Shown piece by piece: positions 1-6,390 of a stretch of DNA of 16,252 nt. This stretch comes from Bog-564 sp035509915. GTDB lineage: Bacteria > Actinomycetota > Acidimicrobiia > Acidimicrobiales > UBA8190. The translations under genes were made by a program, and so were the position numbers. How positions within the stretch are numbered: position 1 is the first letter of the stretch; each line of letters opens with the position of its first letter. The stretch is taken from contig DATKIB010000098.1 of NCBI GenBank assembly GCA_035509915.1, positions 1 through 16,252 of the forward strand, read 5' to 3'. A model generated the notes under the pieces. It ran no database searches, was not told the origin of the DNA, and saw nothing but the letters and a program-made list of their open reading frames with translations.

Positions 1-7
1 CTTTTCA

Positions 8-133
8 GGCCCACACGTCAGGCCCACACGTCAGGCCCACACGTCACGGCCCACACGTCAGGCCCACACGTCACGGCCCACACGTCACGGCCCACACGTC
101 ACGGCAAACACGCTTCAGGCCCAGACGTTTCCA
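8..133. repeat. 13/14-bp tandem repeat array
   Basis: Seven perfect copies of GGCCCACACGTCA begin at 8, 21, 34, 48, 61, 75 and 89. Copies are spaced 13 or 14 bp apart because an extra C follows some of them. Two degraded copies follow (from 103 and 118), and the array fades by about 133. No unique spacers separate the copies, so this is not a CRISPR array. Each unit contains an ACGT core, TGACGTG on the other strand. The array lies about 200 bp upstream of the small HTH gene at 333 and could be a cluster of protein-binding sites or a neutral minisatellite; the sequence alone does not decide. Confidence 0.95.
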
Positions 134-332
134 GTCCACCCATTTTCCCGGCGAATCGCGCTGTTTCATTCCTCGGTCCAGCTACGACCGATCAGCTGCT
201 CCCAAACAGGGGGAAAACGTTTGAAATTGGGTATTTGCCTTTTGAGTTGTGAGAGACGCTGCCTCTAAAATCGGCCACGATCTTTGCCGGGGGGCGAGAA
301 CGGCCAGGAACGTGGGCGCTCCGAGGTGTGAC
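134..332. other. leader region before the first HTH gene
   Basis: No convincing gene is seen here. The stretch 200-245 is richer in A/T than its surroundings and includes the palindrome AAACGTTT (217-224), so it probably holds the promoter of the gene at 333. I could not assign a good -35/-10 pair. The coding frame is open from a GTG at 249, but residues encoded by 249-332 have no counterpart in the paralogue at 4276-4641, so this part is treated as leader. Confidence 0.5.
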
Positions 333-695
333 GTGAAGGATCAAGGTACCGACGACGTGTTGGATGCCTTGGATGAAGTCACTCAGGCAATGGACGAGAC
401 CTATGCCTGGCTGGCGGCCGTACGTACCCGAGCATCAGTGATCCAAGACAAGCGCGCATCGGGCGTGTCTTATACCGACATAGTGAGGGATGCACCCGAA
501 CCCCTGCTTGTCCAGATGTTGACCAGCCATCTGCTCGAGATGCAGCGGGTCGGACACCGATTTCGTCGCGCTGAGGTGCTGGCACTACGAGCCGAAGGTC
601 TCAGTACGGTCCGGATCGCCGAATTTCTCCACATATCACACGAGCGAGTATCAGTCCTCGCGAGGCTGGCCGAGGGAAAGTCACTACCCTCCTGA
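333..695 (+). CDS. small sigma-4-like helix-turn-helix protein (copy 1)
   Basis: A 120-residue cytoplasmic protein with an acidic helical N-terminal half and a C-terminal helix-turn-helix at about residues 90-112 (LSTVRIAEFLHISHERVSVL), resembling sigma-70 region 4 or small transcription regulators. The GTG at 333 is preferred because GAGG lies six bases upstream (323-326) and the resulting length matches the paralogue at 4276-4641 (121 residues). The two align without gaps, with about 28 of 67 identical positions over the C-terminal part by eye, including SGxSY, a PLL segment and EGL in front of the helix-turn-helix. A longer form from GTG 249 is possible. It faces the c-di-GMP enzyme gene tail to tail with a 17-bp gap. 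Its DNA target is unknown; the upstream tandem array is a candidate. Confidence 0.8.
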   Translation: MKDQGTDDVLDALDEVTQAMDETYAWLAAVRTRASVIQDKRASGVSYTDIVRDAPEPLLVQMLTSHLLEMQRVGHRFRRAEVLALRAEGLSTVRIAEFLHISHERVSVLARLAEGKSLPS

Positions 696-712
696 GATAA
701 GGCTCGGTCTCA

Positions 713-3700
713 TCAGTCGATCTGCCAGTGATGCGACTTTGCGACCAGTTCGGTCAATGCGCCCGCAGGCATCGGTCGGGCCAAGTAGAAGCCTTGTGCT
801 CGACGGCAGTCGAGGCCCTTGAGACTTACGAGCTGGTCGTGAGTCTCCACACCCTCGGCTGTCACCTCGAGCTCCAAAGCGTGGGCCATTGCGACGATTG
901 CGGCAACGAGAGCGGTGTCGTAGGGGTCGCTGCCGAGCCCATTGATGAACGCCCGGTCCACCTTCACGGCGTCAACCGGGAAGCGCTTGAGGTAGCTGAG
1001 TGACGAGTAACCCGTCCCGAAGTCATCGATCGACAATCCGACTCCGAGAGCCTTCAGGGCCGAGAGCGTCCGAGCGAAGTAGTCGACATCTTCCATGAAG
1101 ACGCTCTCGGTCAGCTCCAGGCAGAGGTGTTCAGGTCGAGCCCCCGTGCGCCTCAAGACATCCTGGACCAGACCCGTAACCTCGGGAGCGAGCATCTGCC
1201 GCACCGAGAGGTTCACGGCGACTGACAACGACGGACGAGTGCGCTGCCACTCGACCAACTGTCGACACGCTTGTTCGAGCACCCATGCGCCGATGGGGAC
1301 AATGACACCCGAGTCCTCGGCAAGCGGAATGAACTCAGCTGGGCTTATGAGTCCGCGATCTGGGTGCTCCCATCGAAGGAGCGCCTCGGCGCCAATCATG
1401 GACCCCGTGGACAGGTCCACGATGGGCTGATAATGGATCGTGAACTCCTGGCGCTCGAATGCGTAGCTCAAGGCGGACTCTGTGGCTAAACGTTGCTCGA
1501 CCATGACCCCGAGCGCTTCGTCGAACAGGTCGATGCACCCTCGGCCAAGTGACTTGGCACGGCGCATCGCCGAGTCGGAGTCCCGCAGCAGACTCTCGGG
1601 GGTCGCGCCCTCTGCGGCGATGGCAATGCCAATGCCGGCTGTGACGGTCATCTGCTCACTCCCGATCAGAAACGGTTGGCCAAGCGCCAGTTGGATGCGC
1701 CTTCCGACTCGCTCGATCTCCAAGGCCGAGATGTCATCGCAGACCACGATGAACCGGTCCCCACCGTAGCGACCCAGGGTGTCGCCGGGTCGGATCACCC
1801 GGGCGATGCGCTCCGCCACCTGTCTAAGCAGATCGTCACCTCCTGAACGACCCAAGGAGTCGTTCAGCACCTTGAAGTGATCTACATCGAGGAACATCAC
1901 TCCGAGTGCGGAGTCGCGCCGTCGTGCGCCCGCCAAGCCGTGCACGATACGGTCGACGAGAAGCGCACGGTTCGGAAGATCGGTGAGCGCGTCGTGCAGG
2001 GCCCTGTGGGCGAGTTCGTCCTCGAACCGTTTGCGGTCGGTGATGTCTTGGAGCTGGGCGTAGTAGTACTGAGGCCCACCCGAATCATCTCGCACGATGC
2101 TGACATGGCACGACGCCCACACGACCGATCCATCCGGGCGTAGATACCGCCGTTCGTCTGCGTAGCTGCTCTCTCCCGCAGCGACCAGTGGCTCCAGCAT
2201 CTCCCAAAGAGGCACCTCTTCGGGGTGGGTGTACTCGGTCCAATGTCGACCGACGAGCAGATCTGCCGGCCGGCCAAGAAGTGCGCAGACCGCTTCGTTC
2301 ACGCGTATCGGAGTGCCGTCGAGGGCGGCGATGACAGCTCCGATTCCCGACTGCTCGAAGCCGATCTCGAATCGGGCTTCGGCGGCCCGTCCCACGCGCT
2401 CGGCCTCGATCCTTTCTGTGTCGTCCATCAGCGTGCCGAGGACCTTTATGACCGCGCCTCCCTCTGCCATCTCGGGAACCGCCCGAGCTCGCACGTAACG
2501 CTCCTCGGAGTCGGCGCGAATGATCCGGTAGGCGAGGTCGAATGCAATACCTTTGCCAATGGCGTCTGCCCACGCGAGACGCAAAGTGGCCCAGTCCTCG
2601 GGATGGGTCACCGAGGTGAACATTCCGACGGTCGGCTCGAGCGTAGGGTCGAGTCCCAGGATCCGATAGAGCTCCTCCGACCAGGTCATCGAGCCGGTGA
2701 GGACGTCCAGCTCGAGACTTCCGAGGTGAGCGACTCGCTGGGCGACGCTGAGCCGGCGCTGGCCTGCCTCGAGGTCGCGTTGGACTCTCTTCTCCACGCT
2801 CATGTCGTTGGCGATCACTGAAAGGCCTACAACGGTTCCACCTTGGTCGACGGTTGCCGAAGCAGTAATACGCACTTCGACCGTGCTGGCGTCCTTGCGA
2901 AGCCTCGTGGTCTCGAGTCGCTCGTGCGGCCCGCCGACCTTGAGACGCTCTTGCATCTTGGCATGTTCGGACGCGCAGTCAGGCGGCACGAGCAGGGTCA
3001 TGGGTCGACCGACGATCTCCTCGGAGCCGTATCCGAACAGTCGCTCGGCGGCCGAGTTCCAACTGGTCACGATGCCGTCGGTGGTCGCACCCAAGATGGC
3101 GGCCCCGGTGCCGTCCACGATGGCGGAGAGCTGCCGGTGAGCCTCCTCGTCCGCTACGCGGTCGGTGATATCAACCACAACGATCCCGATCCCGATGACG
3201 TCGTCTTCCACCCGGACCGGGTAGTAGCTCGTCAACCAGTGATGTGTCCGACCCGGGTCGGTGGCGGACGGACCGTCCACCTCGATGTCCAGAACGGGTT
3301 CGCCGCTGTCGAGAACACGGCGGTACAGCGATTCCATCTCTGGCCAGAGCTCTGGGACAACCTCGGCAACGCGTCGGCCGAGCTGTTCGGCGACTGTCGA
3401 TCCGTTGATCGAAGCAAGGGCCGCGTTCACCCTAACGATGCGGAACTCGCGGTCCACGAACCCGAAACCGACTGGGGCGGTGTCCTGAAGGGTCTCGAGG
3501 ATGCTCAACGCCTCTTCGGTGGAGCGGTGGGCCCCGCTCAAGTCCTCTGCGGCGGCGACGTAGCTGGTCATGTCCCGGGCGCATGTGGACGCGCCGATCA
3601 CCGTACCGTCGGCTAACACGACCGGCGAGATGGTGATCGACACGGGAATCAGGGTCCCGTCCCTTCTCATCCGCTCGGTCTGCAGATTCTGGATGGTCTC

Positions 3701-3949
3701 CCCTTGGCCAACACGGCTCAGCAGCTCGGGGAGCTCGTCGGTTCTTTCGGGAGGAAACAGCCTTGCAATGTTGCGCCCGAGCATCTCGGCGGCCGAATAA
3801 CCGAAGAGGCGCTCGGCTGCGGAATTCCACGACACGACCTCTCCGGTGAGGGTCTTGCCAATGATGGCGTCGGCCGATGACTCGACGACGGCGGCCAGGA
3901 GCTCCTCTGCGCCGAGGTCGTGCCTACTCAGAAGCGAGTGAGGATTCAT
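713..3949 (-). CDS. five-PAS GGDEF-EAL c-di-GMP phosphodiesterase (degenerate GGDRF)
   Basis: A 1078-residue soluble sensor enzyme with no membrane segment. Five PAS-like domains lie at about residues 16-128, 150-265, 272-385, 405-515 and 525-640, then GGDEF at about 645-810 and EAL at about 820-1070. PAS 1 and 3 are close relatives, both containing WNSAAERLFGY. The GGDEF signature is GGDRF (729-733), with Arg in place of the usual second acidic residue, while the metal-binding FLDVD (686-690) and the RxxD inhibitory site RPGD (720-723) are kept. The EAL domain keeps EALLRW (855-860), ELTES (945-949), DDFGTG (975-980), K996, E1032 and Q1052. By family knowledge it should hydrolyse c-di-GMP, with GGDEF likely acting as a regulatory nucleotide-binding domain. 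The ATG at 3949 has no strong ribosome site. It lies between two paralogous HTH genes. Confidence 0.93.
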   Translation of the reverse strand: MNPHSLLSRHDLGAEELLAAVVESSADAIIGKTLTGEVVSWNSAAERLFGYSAAEMLGRNIARLFPPERTDELPELLSRVGQGETIQNLQTERMRRDGTLIPVSITISPVVLADGTVIGASTCARDMTSYVAAAEDLSGAHRSTEEALSILETLQDTAPVGFGFVDREFRIVRVNAALASINGSTVAEQLGRRVAEVVPELWPEMESLYRRVLDSGEPVLDIEVDGPSATDPGRTHHWLTSYYPVRVEDDVIGIGIVVVDITDRVADEEAHRQLSAIVDGTGAAILGATTDGIVTSWNSAAERLFGYGSEEIVGRPMTLLVPPDCASEHAKMQERLKVGGPHERLETTRLRKDASTVEVRITASATVDQGGTVVGLSVIANDMSVEKRVQRDLEAGQRRLSVAQRVAHLGSLELDVLTGSMTWSEELYRILGLDPTLEPTVGMFTSVTHPEDWATLRLAWADAIGKGIAFDLAYRIIRADSEERYVRARAVPEMAEGGAVIKVLGTLMDDTERIEAERVGRAAEARFEIGFEQSGIGAVIAALDGTPIRVNEAVCALLGRPADLLVGRHWTEYTHPEEVPLWEMLEPLVAAGESSYADERRYLRPDGSVVWASCHVSIVRDDSGGPQYYYAQLQDITDRKRFEDELAHRALHDALTDLPNRALLVDRIVHGLAGARRRDSALGVMFLDVDHFKVLNDSLGRSGGDDLLRQVAERIARVIRPGDTLGRYGGDRFIVVCDDISALEIERVGRRIQLALGQPFLIGSEQMTVTAGIGIAIAAEGATPESLLRDSDSAMRRAKSLGRGCIDLFDEALGVMVEQRLATESALSYAFERQEFTIHYQPIVDLSTGSMIGAEALLRWEHPDRGLISPAEFIPLAEDSGVIVPIGAWVLEQACRQLVEWQRTRPSLSVAVNLSVRQMLAPEVTGLVQDVLRRTGARPEHLCLELTESVFMEDVDYFARTLSALKALGVGLSIDDFGTGYSSLSYLKRFPVDAVKVDRAFINGLGSDPYDTALVAAIVAMAHALELEVTAEGVETHDQLVSLKGLDCRRAQGFYLARPMPAGALTELVAKSHHWQID

Positions 3950-4275
3950 CGAATGGCGGCGGCCTCGCCCGAACGACTGAGGAGATAGAAAGACGTTGTT
4001 CTCCCACGACGGCGTTCGAGGATCGAGACTCTGAGTAGTTCTTCACTGGGCCACAATCTTCACTTATGCAACTGCCGTTGCCACCAGAGCCAAAAGGCAC
4101 TTTTTCATGTGTTGGCCGCCACAGCGCTGTCGCAGGACGCTGGATTATTTCTCGCGCCCACCCAGCCTGGTGTCCTCCGTTGGGTTCGGTAACGAGAAGT
4201 ATCACCCCAGCACCGGCCTCGCCGAGGATCTCACCGGCCTGACCACCCTGCCCTAGGACCCGGGCATCGCGAGCT
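3950..4275. other. intergenic region upstream of the c-di-GMP enzyme
   Basis: This 326-bp stretch contains no gene I can support. It must hold the promoter of the c-di-GMP enzyme gene and the 3' end of the HTH gene at 4276. AGGCCGGTG occurs twice in direct orientation on the minus strand near 4220-4245. A plus-strand frame of about 48 codons (ATG near 4109, stop near 4255) is open but has no recognisable similarity. Confidence 0.5.
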
Positions 4276-4641
4276 TCAAGACGCTAGGTCTTCGGCGCGT
4301 CGTCTCAGCAGGGTCTGCACCCGCTGTCGCGACACACCGAGGAGGGCCGCTATCTGGACCACGGTCAGGCCCTCCTCGCGCAACGAGCGCAACACCGTGC
4401 GTCGCAGCTGACGCCTCAGCTCTTGGAGCGTGACGAGGTTCCTCGTGAGGATCTCTTCGAGCAGAGGCCGGTCGGAGTGCCGCATTATCCACGAATACGA
4501 CATGCCCGAGCGCCGGCACTCTACGACCCACGCCGCTCGGTCGATCGCCGATTCAAGTTGCTTCTTGCTCTCGACCAGCCCGCGAGCCAGCGCTTCTACA
4601 GCCTCGGACACTTCGTCGTGTCCCCCTACGGTGCTGGTCAC
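4276..4641 (-). CDS. small sigma-4-like helix-turn-helix protein (copy 2)
   Basis: A 121-residue, basic, probably cytoplasmic DNA-binding protein. The N-terminal 45 residues are helical and charged, and the C-terminal helix-turn-helix is at about 92-114 (LTVVQIAALLGVSRQRVQTL). It is a diverged paralogue of the protein at 333-695, with the same length and the same order of segments: SGMSY, PLL, paired Arg, EGL, helix-turn-helix. The start is GTG 4641. A second GTG at 4611 has an AGGGGGA stretch upstream and could also be used, but the paralogue supports the longer form. It is transcribed in the same direction as the c-di-GMP enzyme, 326 bp upstream of it, so co-transcription is uncertain. A regulatory role is inferred from the domain only. 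Confidence 0.8.
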   Translation of the reverse strand: MTSTVGGHDEVSEAVEALARGLVESKKQLESAIDRAAWVVECRRSGMSYSWIMRHSDRPLLEEILTRNLVTLQELRRQLRRTVLRSLREEGLTVVQIAALLGVSRQRVQTLLRRRAEDLAS

Positions 4642-4769
4642 CGATCAGGGCGAAAGAAGACGCTGCGCATTCAAGGACGAAGGCGGCCCGGAATTGTCTG
4701 GTCCGCAGCTGCCCAGATATCGTGTCGCCCTGGCAAGGCGGACACTCAGAGAGCCGGTTTGGTTATCAC

Positions 4770-4784
4770 GTGACGGGCGGTCAC
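4770..4784. promoter_or_regulatory. inverted repeat, possible operator
   Basis: GTGAC-GGGCG-GTCAC is a perfect 5-bp inverted repeat with a 5-bp spacer, overlapping a CACGTG palindrome (4767-4772). It lies about 130 bp upstream of the HTH gene start at 4641 and about 100 bp past the stop of the small secreted peptide gene. The arms are short, so chance cannot be excluded. Confidence 0.25.
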
Positions 4785-4887
4785 TGGTCAGCCCAGAAAG
4801 CACGTACGCGTCGGCTAAAGGCTGCCGGTGAGACACCCGACGACACGCCCTCTTGGACCCGGCTCAGTGTCTTCGGTCGCGGACCCT

Positions 4888-5067
4888 TTAGACACAGACG
4901 GTGTACGTGCCGAGAAAACCGAGAGCGACGGTCGTGCAGTAGCTGTAGCCGGGTACGGCGCTGACGCTTGGCGTGGCAGCAGCCGCAGGCAGGGCGCTGC
5001 CAAGACTCGTCGCCCCGGCGAACGCCCCTGCGACGAGCAGGCGTCGGAAGCTGAGGTATCTACGCAT
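4888..5067 (-). CDS. small secreted peptide (59 residues, signal peptide)
   Basis: ATG 5067 to TAA 4888 encodes 59 residues. The N-terminus MRRYLSFRRLLVAGAF is a basic stretch followed by a hydrophobic core, ending in ALPAAAA, a typical signal peptidase I site near residue 31. The mature part would be about 28 residues, rich in Gly, Val, Thr and Tyr, with two Cys (C44 and C58) that could form one disulfide. AAAGGAG lies six bases before the ATG, among the best ribosome sites in the window, and an inverted repeat sits just upstream. I recognise no family. The gene is divergent from the sigma-like gene, so it may share regulation with it. The opposite strand is also open here, as an extension of the sigma frame, but that reading has low-complexity composition and no ribosome site. 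Confidence 0.72.
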   Translation of the reverse strand: MRRYLSFRRLLVAGAFAGATSLGSALPAAAATPSVSAVPGYSYCTTVALGFLGTYTVCV

Positions 5068-5073
5068 CCAGGG

Positions 5074-5080
5074 CTCCTTT
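5074..5080 (-). promoter_or_regulatory. ribosome binding site of the secreted peptide gene
   Basis: AAAGGAG on the minus strand, six bases before ATG 5067. It decides the start of this short gene and is the main reason, with the signal peptide, for calling it real. Confidence 0.75.
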
Positions 5081-5084
5081 GGCC

Positions 5085-5102
5085 GGGCTCGGTTCTGAGC
5101 CC
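5085..5102. promoter_or_regulatory. perfect 6-bp inverted repeat in the peptide leader
   Basis: GGGCTC-GGTTCT-GAGCCC forms a 6-bp stem with a 6-base loop, 18 bases upstream of the peptide start codon and immediately before its ribosome binding site. It could be an RNA hairpin controlling translation or a DNA operator between the divergent peptide and sigma genes. Confidence 0.4.
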
Positions 5103-5217
5103 ACGGCTGCCTGGATCACCCCGGGACGGCGTTTCCCCTACACGCGAAACGAGAAAAAAAAGCTCCGGCACCGAATCCGGTGACTACCCTCGGCGCCTCG
5201 GGAAGGTCTGGCCAGAG

Positions 5218-5916
5218 GTGGCCCCCAGGGTCCTGGCTGTTCTCCGGCGCTGCGGGGCCTCGGCGGCAGTGGCTGAGGACATCGTCCAAGACACCGCAGT
5301 GAAGGCAATGACGAGACAGGTGTCGTTCGACGACGCATCAGACCTCGCGCGCTGGGCGAACGTGGTGGCCCGCAACGCGTATCTGAATGTCGTGCGCCAC
5401 CACGCCCGTCACACAAGCGAAGCTCCGCTTCCGGAGCACACGAGCGAGGACCTTGAGAGTACGGCTCTTACCAGGACCGTGTTCCATAAGGTGCTGAGTG
5501 CCATCGGCCAGATGAGCGCAACCGATCGCAACGTTCTCATCGGCGCTGCGATCGGCGAGGCGCTCCCCGCGGATAGCGCCGCCGCCACAAGGACCTCTGT
5601 CCAAAGAGCCCGGGCTCGCAAGCGCTTGCATGCGATGGTCGACAAGGCCCTTGGTGGGGTGGCATGGCTGCGGCTGCGGACACGACTGCGCAGAACACTG
5701 CTAGGTCACTGGGTGGCGCCGACCGCCACGACGTTGGCTGTCGGGGTGATGCTTGGAGCCCTGATCCCGTGGCACAAAGCCGGGCAGGGAGCCGCCCACG
5801 ACCACCCGCCCATTGCCGCATTTAGAACAACCCGTGTCGTGACCGCAAGCCCGGTCGGCATCACTCCGTCAGCGCCAGCGGCGCCGAGAACAGCAGGGTC
5901 AACCGGGTTCTTCTGA
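5218..5916 (+). CDS. ECF-type sigma-70-like protein with C-terminal membrane anchor
   Basis: Region 2 is recognisable at about 5218-5400 (APRVLAVLRR, then AEDIVQDTAVKAM) and a degenerate region 4 at about 5512-5628 (MSATDRNVL, then RTSVQRARARKRL). A hydrophobic segment follows at about 5719-5772 (TTLAVGVMLGALIPW), then an Ala/Pro/Thr-rich tail of about 45 residues. This suggests a sigma factor tied to the membrane with a short outer tail. The start is uncertain: the frame is open from GTG 4828, but the only later ATG/GTG is 5218, which cuts into the first helix of region 2 (similarity seems to begin near 5194). The 4828 form would overlap the whole peptide gene. A run of eight A (5154-5161) precedes the domain. 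Region 4 is divergent, so activity as a sigma factor is inferred. Confidence 0.7.
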   Translation: MAPRVLAVLRRCGASAAVAEDIVQDTAVKAMTRQVSFDDASDLARWANVVARNAYLNVVRHHARHTSEAPLPEHTSEDLESTALTRTVFHKVLSAIGQMSATDRNVLIGAAIGEALPADSAAATRTSVQRARARKRLHAMVDKALGGVAWLRLRTRLRRTLLGHWVAPTATTLAVGVMLGALIPWHKAGQGAAHDHPPIAAFRTTRVVTASPVGITPSAPAAPRTAGSTGFF

Positions 5917-6156
5917 GTCGGCGGCCTCCACGGCTACGACGTTCGTGTACGCGCTGAGCCCTGTGCCATTGGGTGGCCCGGTCTATGTCTCCGAAAGCGG
6001 GACCCCCGATCCTCGCCCATTGCTTTGCGCCTCGGGACCGGTCACCGGGTCACGGTGTATGGGGCCGTCGGTCGACTCGCTACTGCCCGCCGGGGTGGGG
6101 CTTCCCCCTCCGCCCTAAGGCGTTTCGGCTACAAAGAGGGGTAGGTGTCGGGTAGT
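5917..6156. other. region after the sigma-like gene, unresolved
   Basis: No gene is clearly supported. Right after the TGA at 5914 the +1 frame is open to TAA 6116 and could encode about 67 more Ser/Pro/Gly-rich residues with two Cys. The original frame is also open past the stop to TAG 6142. Either could be the lost end of the sigma-like protein after a frameshift or stop mutation, or neither is coding. No terminator-like hairpin with a T-run is seen. Confidence 0.4.
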
Positions 6157-6378
6157 TCAGGCGTCCGTCGGGACGTAGACGAAGACCCGGGACCCCGGGG
6201 CGAGTGCCCCGAGCTCGATCCGAGAGGCAACGAATGCGTCCCGTACGATATCGAGGTGCCATCTGACCCCGTCGGCCAGGCAAGCTCTGCCGGCCTTGAT
6301 GCCGACGGCGATGTCGTAGTCAGCATCGAGGAGATCGAGGACAGCGTTCTCGAAGGGGACAGCCCGATAGGCCCCCAT
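6157..6378 (-). CDS. hypothetical small protein, head to head with the MFS gene
   Basis: ATG 6378 to TGA 6157 encodes 73 residues with no recognised family. The sequence looks protein-like: an acidic amphipathic helix (NAVLDLLDADYDIAVGIKAG), then WHLDIVRDAFVASRIELGAL and a beta-like end VFVYVPTD. Both strands are open here in the same codon register. By eye, third-position G+C is higher read on the minus strand (about 76%) than on the plus strand (about 67%), favouring the minus gene over an extension of the MFS protein. There is no ribosome binding site and only 12 bp to the MFS start, so at least one of the two starts must be leaderless or wrong. It could also be a remnant. Confidence 0.45.
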   Translation of the reverse strand: MGAYRAVPFENAVLDLLDADYDIAVGIKAGRACLADGVRWHLDIVRDAFVASRIELGALAPGSRVFVYVPTDA

Positions 6379-6390
6379 CGCGGGACAGCG

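Noticed and set aside
8..133. CRISPR array
   Set aside because: Units are contiguous 13/14-mers with no unique spacers and no cas genes nearby.
249..332. Longer start for the first HTH protein
   Set aside because: The extra 28 residues have no counterpart in the paralogue, and the GTG at 333 has GAGG at proper spacing.
693..712. Hairpin TGAGA/TCTCA between the first two convergent genes as terminator
   Set aside because: Only a 5-bp A/T-containing stem with a 10-base loop and no T-run; too weak to call.
2225..3616. Long plus-strand frames opposite the PAS domains
   Set aside because: They are reverse readings of a clear five-PAS protein, with repetitive and biased composition and no domain signal.
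3924..4205. Minus-strand frame overlapping the start of the c-di-GMP enzyme gene
   Set aside because: It overlaps the real start in another frame and has no family resemblance or good start signal.
4109..4255. Open plus-strand frame of about 48 codons in the intergenic region
   Set aside because: No ribosome binding site, no recognised similarity and no distinctive composition; open frames of this length are expected in GC-rich DNA.
6145..6390. N-terminal 82-residue extension of the MFS transporter
   Set aside because: The segment is acidic, lacks membrane character, precedes a complete MFS fold, and its third-position G+C is lower than that of the minus-strand reading.
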